A stretch of DNA of 64,000 bases from Gnetum montanum. Taxonomy: Eukaryota; Streptophyta; Gnetopsida; Gnetales; Gnetaceae. Each line of letters opens with the position of its first letter. Within the stretch, counting starts at the first letter, position 1. The notes beneath the pieces were generated by a model. That model searched no databases, was not told the origin of the DNA, and saw only the letters and a list, made by a program, of their open reading frames with translations. A program made the position numbers and the translations under genes. The DNA lies in NCBI GenBank assembly GCA_015680685.1, contig MNCI01010443.1, forward strand, positions 215,992 to 279,991, read 5' to 3'. Positions 23,690-36,104 of this stretch are shown here, one piece after another.

Positions 23690-24725
23690 TCATCATCAGC
23701 ATCCTAGCATTATATCAACAAATGGGGTTAGCTATAGAAGTACTTTTTCACCATTTACTTCTATGAAGAGGTAGATCTTTATTTATTTGTAATTATTTTA
23801 AATAATCTTTATTCATTTTTTCCTAATATACTTTTTAGTCTTCCTTTCGATGGCTTTCCTAGAATAATAATATAGCCATATTTTTTTTATAGGGCTTCTT
23901 ATCTAATTTTCTATGCACATGTCTAAATAATCTAAGCCATCATTCATTTGAATTATTTGAAATAGAAGCTACTCCAAGTATTCATTTAATATCTATATTA
24001 TGGAGTTCATCTCTTATGGTAACATTCAATATTCATGTAAACATTTGTATTTTAACTACACTAATTTGTTGTTCTTGCCTCTTTTTGTGTTGCCCAACAT
24101 TTAGTATTATATAAGATAGTATCTTGTAAAATTTTCACCTTTATTTTTATTGGAATTCTTTTATCACTAGAATGCCACTAGCCTATCTCCATTTTGATCA
24201 TCTTGGCTCATTTCTATTTCTTATATCTTTATTAATTTCACCATCTAATTAAAGCTTTTATCTTCGGTAATAAAATTGTTTGTAATGAGGGAATTTTTTC
24301 TCTTCAATTGTCACTTTTATTTCACCACTATTTTTATTATTCTTAAAATTGCATTCTATATATTCTATCTTACTTCACATAATTTTTAAGCATTTTTTTT
24401 CTAGAGCATGTCTCCACATCTCCATTTCAGAAGTAATATTTTTTAGACCTATATTTACCAACATAACATCATCTATTAATAGCATACACCAAGGGATTTT
24501 ATCTTGTATTTTCTTCATTAATTCATCCATAATAATGAAAAATAAGTATATGCTAAATGCAAGCTCTTGATGTAGATGTATCATGACTAGAAACTCATAT
24601 GTTATTCCACAAGGTATTTTAATTTTAGTGGTAGCTCCGTCATATATATCTTGAAATGTGATTATTGTCTATTTTATATTTTTAACTTTAGTATAGTTAA
24701 TATGTGTTTATTAATTAAGTTTTAG
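23690..24725 (-). pseudogene. RTE-clade LINE reverse transcriptase, 3' fragment
   Basis: Minus-strand frames give the C-terminal half of a plant RTE-type LINE reverse transcriptase. Readable motifs in order are 'DIYDGATTKIKIPCG', 'IHLHQELAFSIYLFFIIMDE', 'IPWCMLLIDDVMLV' (the catalytic A/FADD box reads LIDD), 'SEMEMWRHALE', 'KIEYIECNFKNN', 'SKWR.ASGILVIKEF', and near the end 'GKPSKGRLKSI'. The 3' end near 23690 carries an ATGATGATG-like run, as RTE elements have. It is truncated at the 5' end around 24725 and broken by several stops, so it is an old dead copy. LINE RT would copy its own RNA at a nicked target. Confidence 0.82.
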
Positions 24726-24884
24726 AGACTATTTATATATTCATTAGTATTAAATTAGTGAGCACAAAAACTATGTTCATTGTTGTTGTAGATAGTATTA
24801 TGAAGACTTCTCTAAAAGGATCATCACTTGGGGCCATAGTAGTTATCCTACTAAGTGGGTCTTAGGAGGGTTAGTAGATAAATG

Positions 24885-24985
24885 AAAACCTAACCTCTTC
24901 AAATGGCTATACCTAGGCTTGAACTCATGTCTTCAACTTAAGAAATAAGCACCTTACCATTACTCCAAACAAGAGTCTCTATTAT
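24885..24985 (-). mobile_element. tRNA-like SINE trace (tentative)
   Basis: On the minus strand 'TTGGAGTAATGGTAAGGTGC' is followed about 25 bases later by 'GAGTTCAAGCCT', close to the RNA polymerase III B-box consensus GGTTCRANNCC. A related plus-strand copy lies at 25995-26060. It sits beside the truncated 5' end of the RTE LINE. RTE machinery is a known mobiliser of SINEs, but a link here is only positional. Confidence 0.4.
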
Positions 24986-24989
24986 GAAG

Positions 24990-25990
24990 ACTTTTATATT
25001 ATCTCTAAGCAGAAATTGTCTACATCATTTTTTTGCATTTGGAATTGTCTTCGACCACTTATTATCTACTCTATTTCAAAACTTCAATGTGTAGTTATTT
25101 TCCAAAAGCAAGAGCATAACTATGATCTCTCTTCAAGTGTCAAAAACTAGATTCTGAAAGATGTCACTTTTTAGCTATAACTTCAAGCAAAAAAGCTTAT
25201 AATGAAAGTTAAATAATTAATTTGTTTTCTATAGTGTTAATTTTATTTTATTTTGGAGGGTCAAGAATCAAAAGCTTTTAGCTTTTACTATTTGTTCTTT
25301 ATCTCTAATTGATGTATTTTATTTTATTTTTATAGAGAGTTTTCTCCTTCTCTCTACAAGAAGTTCTATAATATGAAGTGAAAACATATGAGGGCACTTT
25401 TGAATAAGGATAAGATTTGATCTTTTTCCTACCCTAGAGGAGAGGTTTTTAAAGATTGGTTGTAAGCATGAAAACCTGAAAAGGTATTCCTAAAACCATT
25501 AGACTCTCTCTTCAATGATTTGATGTATTCTAATTTTTAAAAAATATTTTTATTCATTTTTTTTTAATTTTTTTGGTTCAATACCCCCTCCCTAATTAGA
25601 AATATATAGCTTTGAGAAATTTCATTATAACGAAAGTGATTTAGTTAGGAGTATTAAATCAAAAATAATTATTTCTTTGGGATCATAATTATACTTTAAG
25701 TATAGTAGCATTAAGCTTAGTTTTTGCATTTAGTTGGAAGTATCAACTCTTCTTCAGTACAATGTTATAAATAATAAAGGTTATATAGTTCATTAAGTAA
25801 AAATATTTATTTAAGGGATGAAATTATGAGGATGCAATTGGTTTCTTAGTAGTATACATTATTATTGTATTTATCATATTTATTATAATATTAAATATAT
25901 TTTTCATGAAAATGTATATCTATCCAATAGATCCTATGGGTCTTCAAATATAATAGAGCTTAATTTCATTTTAATATAATAGCATACATG
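24990..25990 (+). other. A/T-rich stretch ending in a LINE-like tail
   Basis: No coding frame was recognised. The right end (about 25925-25985) has CCTATGGGTCTTCAAATATA then ATAGAGCTTAATTTCATTTT, matching the ending at 17.4 kb. This suggests the 3' tail of an L1-like LINE with its body too decayed to read. Confidence 0.35.
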
Positions 25991-25994
25991 GACC

Positions 25995-26080
25995 ACCACT
26001 TGGAATGATGGTAAAGAGCTTGTTTTTCAAGTTATAAGACCTTGATTTAAGGTTACATGTAAGACACTAGGTGGTTACCT
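25995..26080 (+). mobile_element. tRNA-like SINE trace (tentative)
   Basis: 'TTGGAATGATGGTAAAGAGC' then 'TTTTTCAAGTTATAAGACC' parallels, base for base in many positions, the minus-strand element at 24885-24985. The B-box region is decayed. Confidence 0.32.
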
Positions 26081-26339
26081 ACTCTTCACTCCTACACACC
26101 ATGCTTTTCACCTTTCACTTACACTACATTTGTTCATGCATTTACATTTAGCCTTATTGTTTAGATTATGCATGTTTTTGCTCTGTTTACACATTTTTTC
26201 TTTGTTTATGCATTCTGCTTAGTTTACGCATTTGTTCAATTTTTTTACCCTTTGGTAGTTTTTAGCTTACACATAAAAAACATCAAAATGCATAAAAATC
26301 AAAAAACCCAAAATTACAAAAGCAAGAGGTAATAGTATA

Positions 26340-26600
26340 CGTGGCACGCCATGGCCCTAAACTAGCAACGCATGGCCCAGAATGGCCTTAAACTACCGCT
26401 TGGCCTAGAATGGCCTTAAACTATTACCTTTAATCCTTTAGCTATGGCCTAAAATGACCTTAAACTAGTAGTATACATTGCCTAAAATGAACTAAAACTA
26501 TCATCATAGCTTGAAATAGCCTTAAAGTAGCATCAACCCTCCTGCTATTGCCTTAAACTAGCATGGGGCTCGTAATGGCCTAGTTACACCATCATCACAT
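26340..26600. repeat. Degenerate array with core GGCCTTAAACTA
   Basis: About eight copies of a word like TGGCCTTAAACTA spaced roughly 25-35 bp. The core TTAAACT with a preceding TGGCC or TGAC recurs in arrays at 36105-36745, 49305-49480, 55870-56225 and 59830-59970, next to Tat-like pol genes. This array lies just beyond the 3' end of the minus-strand accessory gene. Confidence 0.65.
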
Positions 26601-26828
26601 AGACTTAACTTAGCATATTTAGCATATTAACTCATCGCATGATAACCATATCAATCACATAGCAAATAAACATAAAACATAAAACATATAAAAAAGGTTT
26701 TCACATTACACATTACACATATCGAATGCATGCATTAAATATCATATGAATAATAGTACATAGCATGAGCAGCAAAATACAAAAAAAATAGCAAAAATGC
26801 CTAGCAATAGGGGCACATCTAGACTTGC

Positions 26829-29800
26829 TTAACTAATGATGCTAGGTGGGGTTGGAGGTTCTTCTTCCTCCACTGCACTGCTAGGGCCTATAACATCTCC
26901 TAGTACCTACTACCACAACCATAACAAAATGAGAAATTAGTAAGCAAACCTATACTACACAAAGGGTTTCACAAAATGAGAAATTAGTAAGCAAACCTAT
27001 ACTACAAAAGCAAACTCAAAATATGCAAAAAAAAAAAAAAAAAACTAACCTGAGAGGGTTTCACATCTATGTCTTTTGGAGGTAACTTTTCAAGGCCAAC
27101 CTCCAAGTGCTAGAGAATCTTGGTCTTAGAAATTTGCATCTAGTCCCCTTGGCCAAAGTTAATCCTTGCAAGGGTCTTGCATTTGTTCATAGAGGTCCAT
27201 GCGAGTAGCTCCATTGAGAAGGTAGTAGAGGAAGCCTCTTCAGAAGGGGTGACAATTTGCCTCTTAGAAGAGCCACTCACCACTATGTGCCGAGTGAACA
27301 ACTTATAAGCCTACCTCCCATCAATCACCTCAAGAAACATCTTGAGGTGACAGTGTTCAATAGACTCCTCTTTGTCATATCATAGGTATGCATCACACTC
27401 ACACTTATATTGATGCTTATGGTTCCTCTAAGTTTGCTGCCACTAGTATACCTTTATGTTGTAATTCTTCTAGTCTAGATTCTTCTGGGCAAGCAAGTCC
27501 ATCTACAGTCATTGCTCTATCACCTCCTAAGTGGCCTCATTCTTGCCTCTGAGAGCTAACCAATATTGAGCATATTCTATCTCAAAGGTTTGCCAAGTGC
27601 TATCTCCCTATGACCTAGCCACTAAAAGGTCATATCTAGATTGAAGATCACTTATCTTCATATCCTAGCTAGTCACCCTCTCCTGAAGCTGATGTATGCA
27701 TTTCCACAGGTGCTCATTTGAGCACCTACAGATCCATAACACCATTGCATAGGAAATTGTGCACTTGTTCGATGTCTCATACATGTGATAAGATAGTTGA
27801 TCAATCTCAGGAGGGAGGTTAGGTATGGCATCCACCTTCACGACCTTGCTTAGATCCCACCATAACTTAGAACCTGTAAGCATGCAACAAGTGATTAATC
27901 TTAGCTAAGACCTAAGCATTTAAGTGGTGAAGTGACGCAAAGCAAAGTAGTATAGGACACATACCAAGCTCAGGATCTACTTGTTGTAAATAGTCCACCA
28001 TGTCCTCAATGATGCCTTCCATGAAGGCAGACTTATCAGGCATGTATACCCATGGCTCCATCTGGTAGGTAGGGGTGGAACCACTAGTAGGAACATCTAA
28101 GTTTGTAACAAAATGATGCAATTAGCATATAACCAAACACCTAAAGATACCAAAGCAAACAAGCACTAATAGATGGCAACACAAATTACTTACCTGGTAA
28201 GCCCTCAGACGTGAGTGCAAGGGGGTCACCTAGCTGCACACCATCAAACAAGTAATCAAAATCACCCCCATCAAGGTGAATAAACCCCTCCTCCCCAAAC
28301 TATTGGAGGATCTCTATCCCATCAGATAGCTCATCTCCATGAGCCTCCCCTTCCTCAACTTGAGGGGGTGCTCCTTCTACTACTGCATAGACCACTGCTC
28401 TAGCAGCCCTCTCTCTAGTCTCTATAATCAACACATATGCATAGCACATTAGTACTAGGTAATATCATAGCATAAATTAAAACATAAAAAATATAAACAT
28501 ACATTAATATAATAAATTCATCTAACAAGTTATGCATACTAACCTGTAACCTCTATGTGCAAGCTTTGAAGCATGATATGGATCTTCTTGCTACTCAATA
28601 TTTTGACCTCAGGGCTAGTCTCCTTTGCAAGATGTGGCCTCTTAATATTAGGCTTAGATGATTCCACCATCTTTGTAATATAGTAGTCTACCTTTTTCAT
28701 GTCCCTAGTGCCAACTAGAGGACCCTCACCCATGCTATCATGTGAGTAATGTGATTGCCCCATGGGACCTTTATTCATTATGAATAATAACTCATTGATC
28801 TCCTCTAGGGGGTCCTATGCCTATGTGGTCATAAACAAGTGCTTGATCCAAGGTTTGGATAGCTTCTATTGGTCTTGCACCACCTAAAATCCACCATCAC
28901 GCATGACTAAGATCTCTACGAATCTTCATAGATATCTTATGAAGAATGCACAGTAAACATGGGACCTTACCTGGATGTTAAACTACAACCTAGAGATCTC
29001 CACATGTAAGTCAGTGGTGATATAGGTAGCCCAATTAAACCTCATACCCTCCAGTAGCACCTATTTCATCACTTGTTCCTACTCCACCCCAAGGATCTTT
29101 CCTTGGAAGAGCAACTTTGAAAAGGCATGAGCACTAAAGATAGGGTGGAGCTTCCTTACCTCATGTGTAAGCACATCCTTAATTGGTATGCCCTTGCGAG
29201 ATAAGTTGGCCTCCAACCAATCCTCAATCTCCTCTCTACGGTCCATCCCCCATGCTAGCCTTATCAACAATCATTGGGCCATTAGTGGGGAGGCCAAAGA
29301 GGTTAGCAAAGAAGGCCTTCCTGAGGTCTAGCACTACCATCATACCATGCACTTAGCTGACAAACCACCTGACATCACTATTGAAAAAGTTGATGTTGGT
29401 GACCATTTTGGCCACTAGGATACTCAAGCTAAGGGCAAAAAATAAGTCCATCAACCCTACATGTGTGAGCCTAGCATTTAGTTTATCTAAAGATTTATGC
29501 CACAACTAGTGCTACACATCCTCCACATCGCCATACTTCATGATGATGATGGCCTCTATGCAGCTTATGATGATCATTGTCACCTCATCTAAAGTAACTA
29601 CCACTGTAACAAAGGCAAAATAATGTCATCATCATGTAAAGGAAAACTAACAAGTAACAGATGAGCAAGAATATGAGCTAAAACACAAACACATATGCAG
29701 CACAAATAGGATATGAGACAAGGGTGGCATTGCAAGCATCTCCTTGGTGTTAAGCATACCAATAGCCCACTCATCATCCAACCAGTTGTGGATCCTACAC

Positions 29801-30501
29801 CACTCATACACCTTTAGGTATTGGGTAGGGTTGACCTACAGATCAAATCCCACCTACTCAAGCATCACTGCTCGAACATTCAGACTAGAAGAGAACAACT
29901 CTAGGGTGGTACATGTCAAGGCCAGAGCATCCACCTCATCATGTAGGCCCTCCTCATCAACTTTGAACCTGGCATTAAGAATGAGTCATTAGTAATGTGA
30001 CATGAGCTAGTATTGAAACACACTAGAAGAACCATAAGAGCACTTATCCTTCAACATAGTAGATAGTCCTAAGTGGGTTCTAGAATAGGGTGTGCAGTTG
30101 CATAGCAACAAAGAGGGTGTTGCTCTTGTTCTAGCAACTGAACCCCCATCATGCACCATATCCTAGATAGGTGTTAAGTGCTCTTGGGGCCTCTACTTGA
30201 ACCACCTGCCACATCATTGCCAGTAGTAAGCTCATTTAAGATGAACCTCAGGATGTTCTAGTTAGCCTTAGGTAGCAACATCTCGATGATGGTGCTAGTA
30301 GCCTCCATTGCTAAGTGTGACCATATGATTACACAAAACTGCTGCAACAGGTAGTCTAGGAACTCATGAGCCCTTGCTCAGAACCACAGTGCCTGAACAA
30401 ACACCTACATATCTAGTGCAGGCATGTTAGAAACAAGCTTTCTCATGCAACACAAGATGTCCACAAGCTCCATAATGATCAAGAAAGGTTTCAGTAGCAC
30501 T
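26829..30501 (-). pseudogene. Unrecognised multi-exon accessory gene, copy C
   Basis: Seven exons read leftwards, numbered as in the array copy: exon 2 (30501-about 30050), 3 (29968-about 29750), 4 (29603-28544), 5 (28421-28194), 6 (28096-27965), 7 (27873-27050) and 8 (26906-26829, stop TAA). Splice sites are canonical at most borders: AG at 30502, 29969, 29604, 28422 and 28097; GT after 28544, 28194, 27965 and 27050. Matches to the array copy include 'HEFLDYLLQQFCVIIWSHL' (against YEFLTFMLDRFKVVIWSHL), 'NTLFVAMQLHTLF' (NTLFLAVRAHTLF), 'AFFANLFGLPTN' (LFSNLFGIPAD), 'EIEDWLEANLSRKGIPI' (ELEDWLGVTKDAKGFPM), 'PWVYMPDKSAFMEGIIEDMV' (PFTWIEMPSKMDF then IV). Exon 5 is acidic; exon 7 is long and helical; the end is 'SSAVEEEEPPTPPS'. 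It is antisense to and divergent from the Tat-like pol at 32.7 kb. Several in-frame stops are present. Family and function not recognised. Confidence 0.78.
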
Positions 30502-30679
30502 CTACAACCACCATGCAACAAGCAAGTGCTAGTATACATACATAGATGCAAATTTTGGCATTATTAAAGAAATTTAGCAAAATTAACATACAATAACATA
30601 AAATAACAAAAAAAAAGAAATTTTCCCAATTTTGGCAATGCCCACCAAGTCCCTGCAGGTATAGGACATCAACGAACTC

Positions 30680-31110
30680 ATTTGATGCACCTGGTACTCA
30701 CTAGCGTAGATCATTTTTTCACAAGTTTAGCATCGTTACAGTTTGTAGGATTAGCATCATTATATTTTGTAGGTTTAACATTATGGATAGTTTGCAAAAT
30801 TTTATCAAATTTTTTTCTAACTTTGGACCACCTCAATGAAGACTGTAGTCTAGAAATCCAAAAATTTTTCTAACTCCAAACAATCGTAGTGGAGGGCATA
30901 GTCCAAAATGTTTAAAATTTTTTCTAACTTTGGATCTTAGTTGAGAGCATAGTCTTGGGAGGTCAAAATTTTTACTAACACTAGTGGTGACTACCCTCTC
31001 AAAACTCATAGCAATGAAAAGCATAGTCTTAGCCATGGCAGTGAAGAGTGTAGTCTCCACACATTGCCTCATCACCATGCTACCACACACAGCACCCCAC
31101 CTTACCTCTA
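30680..31110. repeat. Degenerate array, core GAGNGCATAGTC with TTTTTCTAAC
   Basis: Irregular repeats of 'GAGAGCATAGTC'-like and 'AAAATTTTTCTAACT'-like words. The same pair of words builds the longer array at 38395-39200. It lies just upstream of exon 2 of copy C, the place where the array copies of this gene have a first intron full of AGCGTAAAC repeats, so it is probably intron 1 of copy C. Confidence 0.6.
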
Positions 31111-31120
31111 CCACCACTCA

Positions 31121-31121
<1 letters not shown>

Positions 31122-31156
<35 letters not shown>

Positions 31157-31862
31157 NAACCCTGTAAAGATAAAAAAGATAAGAAAAGAGGGGAAGAAGT
31201 GTGTGTTGGGCATCAACCATAATCGTAGTCCCTATGGCCATGTTGCCAGGCGTTGACCATGCCTGAAACCCTTATAGTCACACCTCAAAATAGGCCTAAA
31301 TTGTTTTTACAAAAAAAACACATAGTACACCCTCAAGTAGCAAATAAAACCACCTTGATGACCCCAACCACCATAGCCGCACCATGACATGCCCCCTACG
31401 TAGAGCCCTAGGCTTTGCAACCGTGCCTCATGTGAAAATTAACAAAGAAAAAACAAATTCACAAAAAAAATGTAGGGTAAAGCCCTGTCACATCCCCTAC
31501 CCCATAGCAAGCCCCTTGACTACCACCAAAACCATCACATCCCTACAATCATTCCTTAAGAAAAAGAAAAAACAACAAAACAAACATGCAAGCTCTACCT
31601 CCCGCTATAGACATAGCCATAGCCCGTATAGACATGCTACAAGGTGCAACTCATGATTGGCCCAAAAACCAAAAGGAATAAACCAAAATTGAAAATATTC
31701 ATCCCATTGCCATGCTCCTACCCTAAACACATCCTAGTTCCTCTTGTGGCCATAGCATTGCTGGCTATGCTACAGCACGTAGTGGTGGTTTTGGCCATGG
31801 CCATGCCATAGGGCATGATGGCCCAAAATCCATTGTCCCCCCCCCCCCCCCCCCCCCCCCCN
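31122..31862. other. Two long C runs each ending in N
   Basis: A run of 35 C (31122-31156) is followed by N at 31157, and a run of 25 C (31837-31861) by N at 31862. Both continue with AAC. These are the only ambiguous bases in the window. They most likely mark uncertain assembly or base calling, so the distance across this interval and any frame through it are unreliable. Confidence 0.85.
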
Positions 31863-32723
31863 AACAAACCCCCACACAGAGCCCTCATGCCATAAAAAAT
31901 GGCCAAAACCATCTACAACCATGCATGTCCTAAATACCACTACCATGGCTAAAATGGCATGTGGTGGCAATGGCCACTACCATGGCAAGACACACTACCA
32001 AACTATGGTCTGAAACCCTCACTAGAAATAATCACAAAAGATGATGAAAAACTAGGCAAAGGGAAGAGCATAGTTGGGGTACTTGGAAGATGTCGAATGC
32101 CTCCTCTCCTTCATGTGTGCTTGTGGCAATTGGCCTAGTGCTCTCTTCCCCCTCATCCACATCTGCTAGCCCTGGGTGTAAGCATCCACTTCGATGCATC
32201 ATGTTTCCAACTACACTCTCCACTAGTAGCATGCAATAGCAATGACAATGGCAAAGGCTACGCTCTAGATGTTACATTTGAAAGCTTAAAAATGAAAACT
32301 TACACATGGTAAAATGCACCTATATACCCTCCTAGGATCATTTAATGACCCACCAACCTGAGACTAGGCTACGCACTTAGCCAAAAGTTTCAACTTTTGG
32401 ATAAGAGCATAGTCACTCACACTTAGCCAAAATTTCCAATTTTTCATCACCCAATGAATACCTGAGCCAATTCCACTTCCCAAGCATGACCAACCTTCCC
32501 TGGAATGGCATGTATGATGCATCTATTATTCACTAAGATTGAAAACTGGCACACATGGCCTACCAAGGCTTAAAACTGGCACAAGCATGCTTACCTTATT
32601 TAATATCTTGCATGCATACTTAGGAAAATTTATATTGGATTGCTTTTTATTCATTTGTGCATATTCACTTTGTTAAAACAAGTGCTACTTGACATTTTTT
32701 TTTGTTCATTTTGCAAGAACACA
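31158..32723. other. Intergenic region between copy C and Tat-like pol; possible exon 1 and TATA of copy C
   Basis: The two genes diverge from this interval. On the minus strand TATATAGG occurs near 32325-32318, followed by GTGCATTTTACCA. In the array the plus-strand promoter reads CTATATAAAGG followed by GGTGTCATTTGCAAA, so this may be the counterpart. A minus-strand frame near 32230-32030 is Glu/Gly-rich and could be exon 1, but its match is weak. Otherwise C/A-rich sequence with no feature. Confidence 0.35.
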
Positions 32724-35700
32724 ATATGGCTATCCCTGAGAGGCTTCTCTTACCTTTAGTCCTCACAAGAGCTCATGGTGACATCAAGTAATGAATTGAT
32801 CCACATTGCCTAGACCTTGAGCCTACAACCTATGTTGAATATATAACATCCATAAAGACACCACTAGACTAGCCTGACCATCTAGTTAAGGCTCTTGGTC
32901 TAGAGGTAGGGGATGTCATAGAGGATTCCCTTGTTGCTATCCCAATGGCTACACTTAATGACAAGGAAAAAATTCCAAAACTAAGCTCATTGTTAGAACC
33001 CCAGCATGTCCAAGACATTATTAAGGTGCTGAACAATAACATCAAGGATTTTGCATGGTCATATGACGACATGCTAGGCCTAGACCCTCAACTAGTCTAG
33101 CATAATATCATTCTCGATCCTTGCATTAAACTAGTAAAATAAAAAGTGCACAAGGTTATACCTGAGGTGGTGTTGGTAGTCCATGATAAAATCACCAAGC
33201 TTTACAAAGTTGGTTTCATCTAAGGCATTGACTATGTAGACTAGGTCTCCAACATCATAGTTGTGCCTAAGCAAAATGGAAGTATACACATCTACATAGA
33301 CTTCCAACACCTAAATAAGGCAACCATCAAGGATGACTTCTTATTATCCACTATCAATCAAGTGATCGATACCATGGTTAGAAATGCCTTTTTATCCTTT
33401 ATGGATGGGTTTCTAAGGCTACAAATAGATTAGGATTAACCCTGAGCACCAACTAAGCACAACCTTCATGACCCCCTGGGATACATTTTGCTATACTATT
33501 ATGCCTTTTGAACTTAAGAATGCAAAAGCAACATATCAATGTGCAATGACATACATCTTTAGTGATTACATGCTAAGCCTACTCAATAACTATGTAGATA
33601 ACATTATAGTTATGTCCAAAGTGGCTCACAACCATGCAAATGATCTAGACTTAGCGCTTCAGTGTTGCTTAAAACACGATCTTAGGTTGAACCCTAAGAA
33701 GTATGTTTTCGGTGTTAGAATAAGCCAAATGCTTGATTTTGTAGTATCTAAAGTAGGAATACACGTAGACCTCAACAAGGTTAAGGCCATAACCAACTTA
33801 GCACCCTTGGCCAACCTTAAGGAGTCATGAGGGCTGCAAGGTAGATTGTAATTCATATGCAAGTTTATTGCCAAATTAACTAATAAGTTGTAGCCAATGC
33901 AACATCTGCTCAAGAAAGGAGCCCACCTTGAGTGGATAGCTCAATGCCAACAAGCATTTGACAACCTTAAGTAGGATTTGGCACAACTTCCTACAGTTCA
34001 CCCTCCGTAAGGAGATAAACATTTTTACATCTACCTTGCTATTTCTAACATGTCCATCACTTCTTTACTTTGCCAAAAGCAATATGATGATACAAAGGTT
34101 CCATTTACTACTTGATCCATGCATTAGTAGCCCATGAAGTGAAATACAATGATGTAGAAAAGCATTGCCTCACTATAGTCTTCTCACTAAAGAAGTAGAG
34201 GCATTGCCTTTTCCATAGTCAAGTCAATATCATTTGCAAAAATAATGTACTCTGAGCAATCACAATGAACATTATGAAAGTAGTCACATTGCATAATGGA
34301 AAGTAATAACATTAGAGTTTGACTTGCACTACATTGTGCAAGCCTCAACAAAAGGTTAAGCTATAGTCGCACAACTCATGGCTTCACCCATGAATGATTA
34401 AGTAACCATTGACCTAGAATTCCTGGATGAGCACATCAATAGCATTAACCAAGTACCTAACAACTATGAGGCACTCTTGCATTTTGATAGAGATTCAACC
34501 TCTCAAGGGGGCAGCATCATTGCTATTATCACATATCTCTCTCGGGAGATTCGACCCTTCACATATTGTTTTTCATTCCCTTGCACTAACAGCATGGTAG
34601 AGTATAAAGGTCTCCTCCGAGGTATCCTTGTAGCATGGGACGTAGGGAACCAACATATCCTCAAAATGAGAATGCCATAACCAACATGTTAGTAACATTA
34701 ACCCTAAGAATTGCACTTGACATATTCCATGCATTGCCCACCTCAGTGGTAAATTGCACTGTGCCTATCACACAAGTCATTGACATTACATCCATTGCCA
34801 CAGTTAGCATAACCCACATAAAAGAGTGGTATGACAACATCAAGGCATATCTTCTAGAAGGTGAGCCTTCACAACATTTAAATGCTACATAAAAAGATGC
34901 AGTGTGTAAATGTTCACGATAATACATCATCGTGGGTGACAACACCTAATTTCATAGATACTACAATGGCATTCTACTAACCTATGTAAGCAACAGCAAA
35001 GTACAAATTATTGTCAAACAAATACACGAGGGACTATGCAGAGGTCACATAGTACCTAGGGAAATGGCAACAAAAATCATATGGTTAGGCTATTCTTGGT
35101 CTTACATGAAGCACAATTGTGTCTCAATGGTCAAAAAATATAACATGTATCAACGGTATGACAACCTAATGCACGTGCCATCAACTGAACTATACACAAC
35201 GTAGATCACATGGCCATTCCAACATTGGGACTTGGACATCATTGGACCCATCACACCTAAGTTCTCTATAGGGCATAGATTTATCATAACCATAACTGAG
35301 TATTTCACCAAGTGGGTTGAGGCTATTTCCCTTAGGAAGACAACATCACAACAAGTTTGCAAATTCGTGCTTGATAACATAGTGACCCGTTTCAACTTAC
35401 CCATGACCATAGTAATAGACAAAAAGCCACAATTTAGTAGTACCAAAACTAAAGCCTTTTTTGAGTACTTTGGCATCAAACATTTCTTGTCATCACCATA
35501 CTACCCTTAGGCAAATTGCCAAGCAGAGGCCACTAACAAAGTAATCATCAACCTTCTCAAGAAGATGCTAAGAAATAGTAAATAATGATGGCATGAGAAA
35601 CTAGTCTACACACTCTGGGCCTACCACACAACACATTAAATAGTAATAGATAAGAGGTCTTATAGCCTTGTTTATCAATTTTAAGTAATTTTGTTTCTTG

Positions 35701-36070
35701 AATTACAGGTTCCATTCCTCTAGGTAATCCTCTCGAACTTCATTGACAAAGTTTAGAGCAACGAGTTAAGGATCATAGACCTCAACTTAATAGAGGAGGA
35801 GCACATGTAGAAACTTGATTGCATTAAATGGTAACAAAAAAAAAAGCCAATGGGAAAAGCATCATCACAACCATCATCAGTGCCTAATCAAGAAAGGGAA
35901 CCTAGTCTTCAAGGCCATTTGAAAACTCATGCACAAATTCTTACCCAATTGTGAAGAATCTTTCTTAGTCACTAAGGCCTATGACAATGGAGCATTTAAA
36001 CTTGCTGATCAAGATGGGGAAGAGTTTTCCAATATAGTAAACTATTCATACCTAAATTTGTACTATGTCT
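32724..36070 (+). pseudogene. Tat-like Ty3/gypsy pol, copy C (RT, RNase H, second RNase H, integrase)
   Basis: Starts near ATGGCTATCCCTGAG (32724). RT: 'WSYDDMLGLDP' (33056), 'FLSFMDGF' (33390), 'TPWDTFCYTIMPFELKNA' (33470) and 'LLNNYVDNIIVMSK' (33580), where the catalytic YVDD box has become YVDN. A native RNase H remnant follows (34.1-34.4 kb). A second, plant-type RNase H follows at 34450-34900 ('GGSIIAIITYLSREIRPF'), the mark of the Tat lineage. Integrase: 'DIIGPITPKFSIGHRF' (35235), 'IDKKPQFSS' and 'FLSSPYYP' (35490), with the Glu of QAEATNK beyond a stop. A decayed GPY/F region ends 'AYDNGAFKLA' near 36000. Stops and shifts throughout. Gag and protease are not found upstream. It is divergent from accessory gene copy C. 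Confidence 0.88.
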
Positions 36071-36104
36071 AGCATGTAGCATTGCACATTGATTCAACAT
36101 GGAA

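Noticed and set aside
30984-31256. Proline-run ORF over the first C run
   Set aside because: It is produced by the homopolymer and N; no coding support.
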